From Pseudisothecium myosuroides (Eukaryota > Streptophyta > Bryopsida > Hypnales > Lembophyllaceae), in the NCBI GenBank assembly GCA_951799445.1, contig OX637291.1, forward strand, positions 436,501-500,500: a DNA stretch of 64,000 bases, read 5' to 3'. Shown in pieces: positions 46,738 to 57,585 of this stretch. The position numbers and the translations under genes were made by a program. Each line of letters starts with the position of its first letter. Positions within the stretch are counted from its first letter, which is position 1. The notes under the pieces are model-generated. The model had not been told where the DNA came from. It was given only the letters and a program-made list of their open reading frames with translations, and did not search any database.

Positions 46738-47245
46738 ATGCATGAGTTACGAGCGGATGAAGTTTGGTTGGTACAAACTTCATCCGTCAATTGCCGCTAT
46801 TCTAAGAATAGGGTCAAAAAATGAAAGCCATTTTCGGAAAGGACTTGGAAGCATCTTCAAGATGGTGTCCTTACCTATCGCTAAAAATAGAAATTTAATG
46901 GGGTCAAATCACGAGGAGCCTACAAATATGCTTTTGCATGGAGAAGGGCGAATAAAATCCAAAGGTATGGCATTCTAGGTCTTCTCCACAGAATTCTAAA
47001 ATGACGTGGCACTTTGTGATTGGACATTCTATGCATGAGTTACGAGGGGATGAAGTTTGGTTGGTGCAAACTTCATCCGTCAATTGCCGCTATTTTAAGA
47101 ATAGGGTCAAAGGATATAAGGCATTTTTGGAAAGAGCTTAGAAGCATCTTCGAGATGGTGTCCTTACCTCAAAGCTAAAAATAGAAATTTAATGGGATCA
47201 AATCAGGAGGAGCCTACAAATATGCTTTTGCATGGAGAAGGGAGA
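46738..47245 (+). repeat. 293-bp tandem repeat with perfect hairpins
   Basis: Two units offset by 293 bp share the hairpin at 46755-46785 and 47048-47078. Each hairpin pairs GGATGAAGTTTG with CAAACTTCATCC around GTTGGTA or GTTGGTG (12-13 bp stem, 7-nt loop). Then come TCAATTGCCGCTATT, AGAATAGGGTCAAA and AAAAATAGAAATTTAATGGG. The stem matches the hairpins at 2096 and 2555, which have longer loops. Confidence 0.85.
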
Positions 47246-47344
47246 TTTCTAGGATCAAGGTGATTTTTGCATCCATTCCAATTGACTTAATATGCTTGAG
47301 GGTGAATTAAAAATCGCGGAATACAAGGGAACATGGATGTATAA

Positions 47345-48010
47345 AATGAACCTAGGGTTTAGGGTTTAGGATTCACTCAAACAAAAATAGTGGAGAATTA
47401 AGGGTTGATTTTGTTGACCTTTGGGTAGTATAGCCATAATCAAATTTAATTGTAAGAAGACATAATAAAGCACTTTAATAAGTTGAGCTTAAACAAGCTG
47501 TAAATATCACAAGGGTTGAGAATCTACAAAATATTGGACTCATTTTTAATTTTTGTAATCCAAAACAAGATAAAAACAGTCGATTATTTAGGGGTTGTAC
47601 TTTAAATGTTCAAATGAACAGAAGTCGTAGAAATCCTAGCAAATGCATGGAAATGAAACACCTACAAGTTGTAAATTTCCCAAAGTATTTGAATCTACAA
47701 ATATATATTGGGCTAATCTTTCATTTTTGTAATTGAAAACAAGATAAACACAGTTGGTTACTCATGGGCTGTACTTTAAGTCCTAGAATGAATAAAACTC
47801 ATAGAATTCCTATGCAAATGCATTGAAACAAAGTACCTACAAGTTGGAAATATCTCAACGTATTAGAAGTCACGAGAATATTAGGCTAATTTTTGATTTT
47901 TTTCATTAAAAACAAGATGAAAACAGTTGGTTACTCATGGGCTGTACTTTAAGTCCTAGAATGAATAAAACTCATAGAATTCCGATGCAAATGCATTGAA
48001 ACAAAGTACC
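47345..48010 (+). repeat. TTTAGGG-linked unit and about 168-bp tandem repeat
   Basis: 47345-47455 is a third copy of the unit at 3047-3285 (AAGGGTTGATTTTGTTGACC, TTTGGGTAGTATAGCC). From about 47500 a unit with ACCTACAAGTTGTAAATTTC, AAAACAAGATAAACACAG and TTACTCATGGGCTGTACTTT recurs at about 47503, 47670 and 47838, with a partial copy to 48010. Confidence 0.7.
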
Positions 48011-48029
48011 TTTGATACACAAGTCCAAT

Positions 48030-48470
48030 CTTTGAATCGGGGTTTAAGGGCCCAAGGGTTTAGGGGTTTAGAGTGATAAATATGTCTCAATTGTGCTTTT
48101 GAAATCTGTAAATAGAGTTTTAGGGTGATGTGCATCCTCATCGCCTTATCGATATCATGTCTTCACTGAGGATTTAGGAACTTCGTAAACGAAGGCTTTG
48201 CCGAAGTTTGGCAAGTAGTTTAGGATTTAGGGTCAACTCAATCGTGTCCTTGCATTATCAATATTGGGGTTTAGGGTTTGTACATATCAATGCCGTTTAG
48301 GGTTTAGGGTTTAGTTTTAGGATTCTAGTGAGGTCTGGATTTAGGATTCTCCCAATTTTGGGCTCACGATGGGCATCTGAACTCTCCATCTAGTTGCGGT
48401 TTTAGGGTTTTAGGGTTTAGGGAGGAAACTACATGTTGGGTTTAGAGTTTAGGATCCCCATGTTGTGCCA
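48030..48470 (+). repeat. Interstitial telomere-like tracts
   Basis: Scattered GTTTAGGG and TTTAGGGTTTAGGG runs at about 48055-48070, 48265-48315 and 48400-48420 among otherwise unique sequence. Confidence 0.65.
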
Positions 48471-48629
48471 TGTAGAGGACTATAGAGAAGACATCCGTCA
48501 CATGTCAAGGTTTAGGATGATTCACATTTGAAATTGAACCTATTCAAAATCCTAAAAAACCCTCTTAAATATCGACAATTATTCTTTATGGATTAGGGTC
48601 GAACCACATTGATGGAAATGAGCTTTAGA

Positions 48630-48900
48630 GATAGCAAGATAGCAAAGTATCAAACTATCGAGAGATCAATTGCATCAATATCGAGATATCAGTGCAGGAT
48701 TATCGCGATATCGGTTGCACCGATATCTCGATTTCGATATCGACGGCATCAATGTCTCAAGGTTTAGGGTGTTGACATATCGAGTGATCGAAAGGACTAA
48801 ATAGATATCGGGATATTGAGATATCAGGTACACATGTGAGGTTTAGGGTGTTGATTTTGCAACAGATATTGAGATGTCGTGATATTTGAGAGAGGAATTT
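48630..48900. repeat. GATATC/ATCGAGAT-rich tract
   Basis: Repeated ATATCGAGATATC, GCGATATCGG and CGATATCTCGATTTC phrases produce many short self-complementary sites. A similar tract is at 54530-54760. It is distinct from the RTCGTGGGATCCCACGAY family, as it lacks the GTGGGATCCCAC core. Confidence 0.5.
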
Positions 48901-49091
48901 CATAAAAACAAGATGTACACGATTGAACAAAGCTTTTGGGGCTTGATTGAAAACAACATCCACAATTGTTGAATGTATAAGAAAATTGTCAATAGACAAT
49001 AAGAACATCAGTCGAAGTACGACATAGCGCGTTCGATTCTAGGGTAAACTGAACTGAAAGTTGGCGGCTTTAGCATTGCTCCAACCCACTC

Positions 49092-51890
49092 CTACTCCTG
49101 TTAAAAAAGATGCCAATGAAAGAGTCAGTGCATTTTGAGGTGCAAGTGATGATGACAGAATCAATGGATAAAATAAGCTGTTTAGGAAATGAACAACTTA
49201 CCTTGAAGTGCGAAATGGACAAGGTGGATTCTTGCAAGCGCTGTTTGTACAACTGCTTCTTCTCGAGGAACCCTGTGCGGGTCTCCACAACCTTCTTCTT
49301 CCCATTTTTCTGCGTGTACTCCACAGATCCGATAGAACCCGGCAGAATGAGTTGGCCTAACCGTCGGTAGAGAGAGCATTTTTGGAAGAGGGCTACCCCC
49401 AAAAGGTTGGTCTCATGCAACCGCCTGGTGCAGTGGAGGTGTTGACCGGGGCGGAAACACAAGACGTCCCCGTGCTTGGGCACAAACGACACCCCAACCT
49501 CCGGAAACGCGAAAATGGCCGGCTCTACCCCCTCGGTAATGGCATCTGCAACCAACACGAATGCTAAGATTTGGATTGATGAAAGCTCCCAACAATAACG
49601 GTTCAGAGTGGCGAAAAAGTTCAAATTACCTTCCCGAAGCCACAGCATGAAGCCGTAGTCGCAGTCGTCCTCGTCTTTGTGGGGCCGGCAATTGTAATCC
49701 CTGGATGTAGAGAAGGACGAGAAGGGGCCGCCACCAATCCTCGCATCCTCCTCATGGAAACCTTCAACCCTCGGAATGCTCTCCAAATGCTCAAAGATAG
49801 CCGCATACTCACGCTTCAGGATCTTGCACACAAAGCGTGCAAAATCCTCCGACAGGCCGTAAAATCTATGATCATCCTGCACATACCATCCGGTGTTGCC
49901 ATACGCGGACCGCATCCCCCACATGCAAATCCGACTGGACCCTTTGGCCTCGGATCTACTCGCATTTGTGCCGTTCATCTCAAGATGCGAGACGACCTTC
50001 GTCATGACCTCCAACTCTGTTGGACTGAAGACATCGCACCTCAGATCAAAGATCTGGGTGCGAGATGGTGACTCCAACATGGTGATCAGACTCTCGACTC
50101 GCTTCAGGGTCTTGAAAAGTTGCTCATTGAGGGCATCGTTCGTGCTGGCAAAGTCCACGAGCTTTACCGTCTTGCGCACGAGCACCTCCATGCCCGTCGA
50201 GGGGAAGGCAATTGGCGGCACTCTGACGACGTGTGCGTGTCTGTTGGCGTACTTCTCCAAGTGATGCTGTAGGGCTTCGACACTATTGGGAAGACTCATG
50301 CAGCATATCGAGCAGAAGTACGAGGTACCTACATCGACAAGCCCCAGACACAGTTCAGGATTTTTAGGGATCAAGGTCCCCTAACACCGCAAAATCCCCG
50401 ACATCCCAACATCTCCAACACTTCAATAACACACGTCGATTCTACACCCCCTGAAACACCTTCGCACCTTGTCGCACCACCCCAACACCGGATCCCAACA
50501 CCCGAAACCTGAACACCCCAGCACAGTACCAGAAGTCTCTACACCCCGACACTTGCAAACGGCGGCCCCACACTTCGAGACGTCGACACCGCTTTCCAAC
50601 ATCGAGGACACCTTGAGCTCTCGGCACCTCTACACCTTGATTCCACGTCTCAGTACAACCCTATATTGTATGTAGATATCGATTACCCCCCGCGACGTGC
50701 CAACAGCCTGAAACCTCGACACCATGACATCTCCGTACCTCGAAACCACAGCCCAACACCCCGACACTATTTCAACAACGCCAAACCTGGTTGGGGTTCA
50801 GATTTACGGTCCTCCAACATCTCGACACCCTCACCTTGGCGCAATACACGGACACCTCACCCCAACACTTGAAACCTGAAAACTCCGACATCTGGAGATG
50901 GTAGCCCGAAACTTCGAAATGCCAACACCGCACTACAACATGGAGGACACCTCGGGCTCTCAACATCCGAACACCTCCACACCTCGGTGTCCGGACAACT
51001 CGGTTACGCGGCTAGTACAACCCTAAAATCTACGTACATCTCGATGAACCCTCGTGACGTGCCAAAGGCCCGAGAGCTTAACACCACAACATCTCCGTAC
51101 CTCGAAACCACCATCTAACCCTCCGACACTACATCGACAATGCCAAACCTGGTTTTGGGTTCAAGTTCAGGGTCCTCTAACATCCCGACATCCCCCTCAA
51201 AACACGCCGGCTCAACACCTCATAACCTTTGCGCAATACCCGGACACCTCACCCAACACCCAAAACCTAAAAAATCCAACTCAACAGTGGAAGCCCCGAC
51301 ATCTCACCCCGGCGCAGTTGCGTTTTTAATCTCAACACCTCGACGCCTCGAGAAGGCAGGCCAAGACCCCACCCCGACACCGAGGGCGGGGGAGGATCTC
51401 CAAACGTCCACACTTCGAGCTGTCGGAGCCTCGAGATCGGTTTTTAGGGTTTAGGCACCGACATATCGGTTTCATGGTAGAACACGTTGCCATTTCGGCG
51501 TCTCGACACACCACCGCGACGTCCAGACACCTCGATACCGAGGGACGTTCGTATCTGAACACCGCAACTCTCGCACGACTGTAGTTTACCATACCATGAC
51601 CCCGCCCGAGGACCCTGAATTCTACCAATGGGACGCACCTGCGGGGAAGTAGTCGAGGCCGTGCCTGGCAAAGAAGGACGCCAGCATGTGCAGCGCCTCT
51701 TTCCGCTTGTGCGACTGGTTAGAGGAGAAGTGCATGTCCAGGGAGGCCTTGTCTTTGGGCACCCCACACTCACAGGACTCGCACCACTCTAGCTCCCTAT
51801 CGCACTTCTCACTGGGATCTCGCCTCGACCCCTTGGGCTTGCGGGCCCTCTTCATCATGTCGTAAACCCCCAAACAACGGCTGAAGCGGG
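49092..51890 (-). CDS. Zinc-finger and TET/JBP-like dioxygenase gene, at least four exons
   Basis: Exon A (to 51639) carries a zinc-finger-like CESCECGV...MHFSSNQSH after MMKRARKPKGSRR; its 5' limit is uncertain. Donor CCCGCAG/GTGCGT at 51638. A 1.31-kb phase-1 intron ends at GATGTAG (50329). Exon B (from 50328) has a second finger, CSICCMSLPNSVEALQHHLEKYANRH, then a domain with NCRPHKDEDDCDYGFMLWL (His and Asp of HxD at 49681-49673). An 84-bp intron (49629-49546, GTAATT...TTGCAG) is read-through-capable. Then FPEVGVSFVPKHGDVLCF and HLHCTRR carry the distal His and a basic residue. Donor GTAAGT at 49201; a last tiny exon ends at 49092. The pattern fits a 2OG-Fe(II) oxygenase of TET/JBP type that oxidises methylcytosine or thymine (family knowledge; substrate here is inference). 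It is not a known plant demethylase. Confidence 0.68.
50377..51630. repeat. AC-rich, about 362-bp tandem repeats in the first intron of the dioxygenase gene
   Basis: Within intron 50329-51638. CTCCGTACCTCGAAACCAC occurs at 50731 and 51093, 362 bp apart, with AACCTGGTTTTGGGTTCA-type and CGCAATACACGGACACCTCA-type phrases following in the same order. CGACACC and CCAACAC short repeats dominate the tract. No coding use supported. Confidence 0.6.
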
Positions 51891-52029
51891 TAATGCACTC
51901 AGAAATTGACAATGAGAAGTTCATATCATTCCTCGGTCCAAAACCCAGCGATATCGAGAAGAAAATATTTATATTATTTTGCAGCCGCACATCGCGCACC
52001 AGTCCCTCGGACCGCCCCGATATCGAGTT

Positions 52030-52590
52030 GTCCTCCTCCGATGAGTCCAGTGGCAGTGCGCCCGTGAGAACCATGGTTCTACACGGTCTTTCCCACCTCT
52101 TTTCATCCACGAGTGCGGTCCCATTTGATGTTACTACGCCCGAGAGGACCGTGGTCCCACCCGGTCTTTTGCATCTCGGTCGAAACCCATGGGAATCCGA
52201 TTTCGAGTCAAGATCCTGTGATGAGTTCGGTGGTAGTGCGCTCGGTGGAACCGTGGTTCCAGCCGGTCTTTCCCACCTCTTCTCATCCATGGGTCCGGTC
52301 CAACTCGATGGTGCTACGCGCGGGAGAACCATGGTTCCACCCGGTCTTTCCCACCTTGGTCCAGACCTATGGGGACCTGATTGTTGAGTCATCATCCAAT
52401 GATGAGTTCAGTGGTACTACGCCCAAGAGAACCATGGTTCTGCTTGGTCTTTCCCACCTCATCTCATCCACGGGTCTCGTCCGATTCAGTGTTACTACGC
52501 CCGGATGAACCGTAGTTCCACCCGGTCTTTCCCACCTCGGTCCAGGCCCGTGGGGACCCACGGCAGTCGGTTTCGGGGTTGGTTTCGAGG
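52030..52590 (-). repeat. About 179-bp higher-order tandem repeat upstream of the dioxygenase exons
   Basis: The GGTCTTTCCCACCT phrase recurs at about 52086, 52166, 52264, 52344, 52444 and 52524, alternating 80 and 100 bp, so three two-part units of 178-180 bp. On the minus strand one frame is open across all (52395-51622 and 52669-52367) and reads as repeats of RWERPGGTTVLPG. It may be coding for a repetitive N-terminus or lie in a 5' intron or leader. Confidence 0.7.
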
Positions 52591-54477
52591 GTTTCATCCC
52601 GACGTGAGAGCCCCAACGAACAAGTAAATATGCTTCCACAAAAGTTGATTCGGATAAATTCAGGAACAACTTACAAAATGGGAATACTCCAATGAGTTTT
52701 GTTGGTGCTCAAAACATCCGCAATTGGGCCAATTGCCTGCCAAATGCTCCGATATCGCGATTCTAAAAACGCTGTTGCCCCAGTGCTGTTGTCTAAGGAG
52801 TCGAGCGGTTTCGAAATTGAGTTTGTGGAAATCACTCAAGAAACCGACTTCACTCCCGTCGCGGTAATCTCATTGCCCGAGAAATCGATACCATCAATAC
52901 TCTGTCTCCAAAATCAAAAGTCCTGTTCGCCGTCGCGAGTTATAAATTGCATACACATCAGACTCACTTCGCGCGAACCGAAACTTCCTACTACGCGTGT
53001 AAGACTCGTCCTACTCAAAGCAACGTGCCACAGGCAACAACAAGGTTTCGGGTGCAAACAACTCGTAGAGAAGCAACTGACCTGGTGGAATGCGAAGCCC
53101 TGGGCTACATGAACAAACCCGTCATCTCGAAATGCACGACCTACACAACAATCACGACTTCATCACGACATCCATATTAGGGTTTTGATGTGCACGATGA
53201 AGGAGAGATGATATCGACAATGCGACGAGCACACACATCAACATGAAATCTATACACCAAATCTTGCAATGTACACAACTGAGATTTCGGAACGGCCATA
53301 GGGTTCAGCTTGTCATCGACTCCCTAGTCGAGACTCGACGTGACGGCGCATGCGGCATCGACGAGCTGTCGCGCTCCGAAGTGCTCTCCTTCGACTCGGG
53401 GTTCCGTTTCAGGGTTTAGATGTGCACCTGTGCGGTGCCCAACTGCTTCACGTCGTTGCCTCCGCGTTCTCCTCACCCTCAAAGTGTCACGGTTTGCCCG
53501 AACCGATGTCGCGCAGCTCCCGACTCTAGCACTCTCAATTTCGTGCAGACCGAGACGATGTCGCAGTCGCGAGCACCATTCAGAGAAGGGAATACACGAC
53601 GGGAGGAGAGTTGTACCTGTCGCGATGTCGCAAGATCACCAAAAACCCGATCAGAGGCCTCGTTTGGGGGGGTGACTCGCGGGCGGCGAAAGCAGTCCTC
53701 GCCCAATCGGTTGCAGCACCTTCTCGATGAATGACGGCACTCGCTCAGCCTCACTGCGCTCTGCTTCCGTGCACACTCCGCGTGCTCTACCCGCGGCGCA
53801 CCGAAGCACAAGATCGAAGCTGCGCTGCCACGTTTGCCGGTGTTGCGCACAGTCGCGCCGCCTGACCGATTGGTGCACCTTGCGCCGCTGGGGTGAAGAC
53901 GTCGGGATCGGGGTTTAGGGTTTAGGGTTTTAGGGGGTCGCATGGGGGCATAGGGACATGAAGACACGGGGATGGGTGTGTATGGGCATGTTGGAATGTG
54001 GACATGGAGGACGACGCATCCATCCCATACGACATCGTCCCGCGCCATGGATGAAGCTTTTCATGGTTGTGAATGTTTCGCCAATAAAAAGTTGATAACA
54101 TGTGTGACTGAATCGGCCCGACTGTTGTGTTGCAAGTCACATTCAAAAACACCAAGATTTCAATTTGGAAGCCGTGTACCGCTATGCTCAATCAATAGTG
54201 CCACCACCTGAATGATAGATCATATTATAAATGGTAACTCGTGAAATCGGTTAGTTCCTAACTCACTGCATTTTAGGGTCATTCGGTGCAGGTGCAAATA
54301 TTAGGTTCATTCTGTTGATTTTGCAAAAAGTCACATTTCACATTCAACTACCACTCCCACAGGAAACCCACAAATTCTAGTCTTGTAGTAAAAGATAAAA
54401 CTTGCAAAAACAAACCCAAAACTTGGCAAAAAAAACTCAAAGAAGTTGTTGAAGCACTGTGCTAGGAATTGGTGTTA
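52591..54477. other. Intergenic, no supported gene
   Basis: Moderate to high GC up to 53930, with overlapping open frames on both strands (for example 52699-53112 plus, 53479-54048 minus) that lack motifs. A TTTAGGGTTTAGGG tract is at about 53912-53930. Nothing is confidently coding. Confidence 0.35.
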
Positions 54478-54800
54478 AAAAATCGTGTACTGTAAAAGAA
54501 GACATGGAGCGATCGAAGAGCAGGAAGAGATATCCCAATATCTCGGTGTTGGGGTGATCTCGATATCGATATGTCGGAATAACGACATGTCAGCAACAAG
54601 GGAGCAGAGAACAATTTCCAAAAAAGAAAGGTGCACAATAATAAACTCGTGTAATACAAAAGAAGACATGCGGCGATCGAAGACCAGGATGAAACGTCGC
54701 TATATCAGGATGATGAGATATCGATACATGAGGATGTCGAGATATCAAGGTTTAGGGATATTGGCATGTCAACAGCAAGGGAGCAAAGACCAATCTCTTG
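54478..54800 (+). repeat. Two tandem units of about 175 bp with GATATC tracts
   Basis: GAAGACATGGAGCGATCGAA or GAAGACATGCGGCGATCGAA begins units at about 54500 and 54662. CAGCAACAAGGGAGCAGAGA and CAACAGCAAGGGAGCAAAGA close them. Between them are CGATATCG-type phrases like those at 48.6 kb. Confidence 0.65.
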
Positions 54801-55196
54801 AAAAAGAACGTGAACAAGACTAGACACAGGAGTAGGTTGATTCAAAACATTTTCCAAAAAATGTCGGAAATCAACAGTGTGAATCCAAATATATAACTTT
54901 GAGCAATACGAGTTCCTCGATTTGAAAAGCATTGAAATGACCCTCCCTGAAAGGCGGGACCCAACAAATTTTGCATCGGTTTGGATAAACTCTTGTATTT
55001 CATAATTGAGCTCAACACACCTGATCGGCAGACCGCTCCCGAGCGTCTACATGCATCTCGCTCTACCACCTCAAAAAAAGGCCCTATCCAACATAACAAA
55101 AAGATCCACGACTCAAGAACTTGCTTGTCCTTACCTTTGAAATGGTAGTCAACTTCCCAAACCTTTAGTCCAAAAATTCAAATACTCGTCGATGAA

Positions 55197-55697
55197 CTAA
55201 AGCAAGGACTCAGACGACTCGCCCTGTCGGTCTTCTGCCTCGTGCTCCACAATGCTCTTGCTGCCACCGGAGGCGTCCTCTTCATGATCAACGTAAGTGA
55301 GGTCAGCGTCGCGGGTGAGTTCGCGGCGAAGCTGTTGAAGGGCGGATTCCGGTTCAGCGATTCGTTGCAGCAATTGCTCCAAATCGGGACGGTGCATGAT
55401 GACGGTGAAGTCCTGTATCATGTAGGATTGAGAAACTGCCTCCCTCTCCCGGGTGACAGAGGCAGCCGCACAAAGCTGGTGCGTAGCGGCCATACACCTG
55501 ATCCACGGTGGCTGTGTGATAGGAAGAAAAAGAGGGACAAGAGGGGAAGACGGAGGGGACGAAATGGGACCGACATCTGCACCAAGAACAATAGACGGAG
55601 CAGTTGAAGAAGAGCTGGAAGTCGACTGGAGTCCGGGAGTGCAGCGACACAGGCGCTTCCTCGCGGGTTCTCCGGGAATCGGATCATCGTGATGCAT
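55197..55697 (-). CDS. Uninterrupted 166-residue hypothetical ORF
   Basis: Starts at an ATG (55697) with MHHDDPIPGEPARKRLCRC, then Ser/Pro-rich sequence, a helical segment (RPDLEQLLQRIAEPESALQQ) likely to form a coiled coil, and an acidic tail ending GESSESLL. Not recognised. The opposite strand also carries open frames, so coding status is uncertain. It lies between the dioxygenase gene and the truncated zinc-finger gene. Confidence 0.4.
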   Translation of the reverse strand: MHHDDPIPGEPARKRLCRCTPGLQSTSSSSSTAPSIVLGADVGPISSPPSSPLVPLFLPITQPPWIRCMAATHQLCAAASVTREREAVSQSYMIQDFTVIMHRPDLEQLLQRIAEPESALQQLRRELTRDADLTYVDHEEDASGGSKSIVEHEAEDRQGESSESLL

Positions 55698-55699
55698 CT

Positions 55700-56610
55700 C
55701 GCAATGGGTCCTGGCAAGGATTTAGGGTAGATTTCGAAGGAGGAGGGGAACAGAGTGGTGGCAATGCTGCAGGAACGTTGCGAATGGTCCCCGCTCGTCC
55801 ATATACCAAACTCCGGCTCCTCACGCCCAATTCGTTCAATGTTCAAAAGTACTCCATTGAATCCTCAGGGCCGCCCAATGGCGGCAGCTCATCAATTGTT
55901 CCAATTGAACCGCAGTCACAAATACTGACACCATTATGTCACCTACCTCTGGAATGTTAACTTCCAAAAGTACGATTCTGAATGTTCCAAATTGTGATAT
56001 CTAACTCTAGATTCGGAGATTGAAACGTTGAAAGCATAAAATAGTGTAGAAATTTTTCAAGGTTCAGGGTGGCTGGAGGTGGCTGTTAGTGCGCCTCGGG
56101 TTTAGGACGTTGACAAACGTTCGAAACAAGCAAAGGCGAGCTGCTTTCGATGTTCATGATAGGGTGTGGAGTCTTGTTTCATAGATTCATCAAACGCTTT
56201 GTCTGCATATTGGCACGATAGCACGTGTTCAGCTCGTGCGGTCGTCATCTAGACATTGAGGTACTTTCATTTCCTAGAATTTTGAATATCACCGAAAAGC
56301 CTTGTCGTTGCATTCAGAGTTTCCTCCTTGGTGCGTTTGTTGTTTCATTGTCAAAACCGTTGCAAAGACATCTCGTGGCGGCCTCAGCACTGTAGACGTG
56401 TCGCACTTGTCAAATTGCAATGGTTTCGAGGGCCGCTTGGATTGAGTCCCCTTTCTCTTTCCCACATGCTCTATTTCATGCTTTGCTCGACTTCTTGTTC
56501 CATGTTTCGTGCTTTGATGTTGGAGTGAGGGATAACACATAATTCTTCGGCATGTAGGGTTCAAGATTGATACGCCCCAGTTCCATAGGGTGTTATTCAC
56601 AACAAGCAAG
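55700..56610. other. Intergenic, no supported gene
   Basis: Moderate GC at first (55740-55960), then mixed. No motif-bearing open frame. Confidence 0.3.
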
Positions 56611-56615
56611 CAACA

Positions 56616-57185
56616 ATGTCTCATCAATGCAAGAAGTGCAACCATCCGGTGTTTGTTACAAGAGACAGGTTGAAAAATCACTCAAGAACCCATGCTCAAA
56701 CATGCAGGGTGACGTTTCCATTGGATGGCTGCGGATTGCAGGAGGAGGTCACTTTGCATCGAGCGGACACGGGGTTCTTCGAGTGCTCTCGTTGCCTATC
56801 GTTCACCAGCAAACGCCCATTGAACATGCAGGTACATTGCAGAACTTGCATTGAAGCGAACTCCAAGACCAACGTTGAAGGGCCGAACGCCGATGTACTA
56901 TCCGCTGCCATCCATCCATTCATCCCCGCAAATGACAACCGAGACTCGTATATCCAATCCGAGTTGTACTTCTTTGTGAATGAGCACCTTCACGTAGCCA
57001 TCTGTCGACCTTGCCAATACGTAGTGGAGGCTGGGAGTATTGGCCAACATGTGAGCAGAGTCCACCGACGCAAGGTGGATCTGAAAAGGCTGGCGATGGA
57101 TATTGGTTGTTTTGGACTTCATCTTGGCAGTACTTGTGTGGGAGTACGTATCATCCGGAAATTCCCCATTAACAATTTAGTGGAG
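56616..57185 (+). pseudogene. Truncated second copy of the zinc-finger/recombinase-like gene
   Basis: ATG at 56616 opens MSHQCKKCNHPVF with a C2H2 finger (CKKC...HSRTH), the CSRC...CRTC pair, ICRPCQYVVEAGSIGQHV and a downstream segment, all aligning collinearly with 37773-38400. No stop is needed until the homology ends near 57185, where the TTCCGG-rich Gag-like elements begin; the rest of the gene is missing. The frame carries on to 57248 into unrelated sequence. Confidence 0.6.
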
Positions 57186-57430
57186 GTAAAAGTAGCAGAA
57201 CTTTTTCAATTTTTGCATTTAAATACAAAGTTAGGACTTAGATATTAGAAATAGAAATTAGTTTCTACGAAGAAAAGATAAAACTCTAAATAGGTTACGC
57301 AGTCTTCCGGAAACCGTAGCCGGAAAGCCGGAAAGCCGGAAAGTTCCGGATCGTAGGGACCTACCGCCTAGGTTCCGGCTAGGGAACTTACGGGAACTTT
57401 TTCGGCGGCGGGAACTTAGGGTTCCGACAG

Positions 57431-57568
57431 GTACTTAAACCCCACCGCCAGCCTCATTCAGTCTCTTTTTACCCGTGCTCTTCCACGGTGCGTTAGAAGA
57501 GAGAAAGAGTGGTGAGTTAGGGCGTGTTAGGGAGAGAAAGGGAGGAAGGTGCCGATTGCACCGGATTG
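57431..57568 (+). promoter_or_regulatory. Promoter and leader shared by the two Gag-like genes
   Basis: GTACTTAAAC (57431-57440) and GGTGCCGATTGCACCGGATT (57549-57568) recur in the same order upstream of the minus gene (62722-62731 and 62591-62610 on the minus strand). GGTGC/GCACC forms a 5-bp stem around CGATT. Distances to the ATG are similar (155 versus 163 bp, and 18 versus 23 bp). TTAAA may serve as a TATA element. Confidence 0.6.
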
Positions 57569-57585
57569 TCTTAGCAGTCGGTGAG

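Noticed and set aside
53479..54048. 189-aa minus-strand ORF
   Set aside because: Overlaps other ORFs on both strands in GC-rich DNA, Arg/Pro/Cys-rich composition, no motif.
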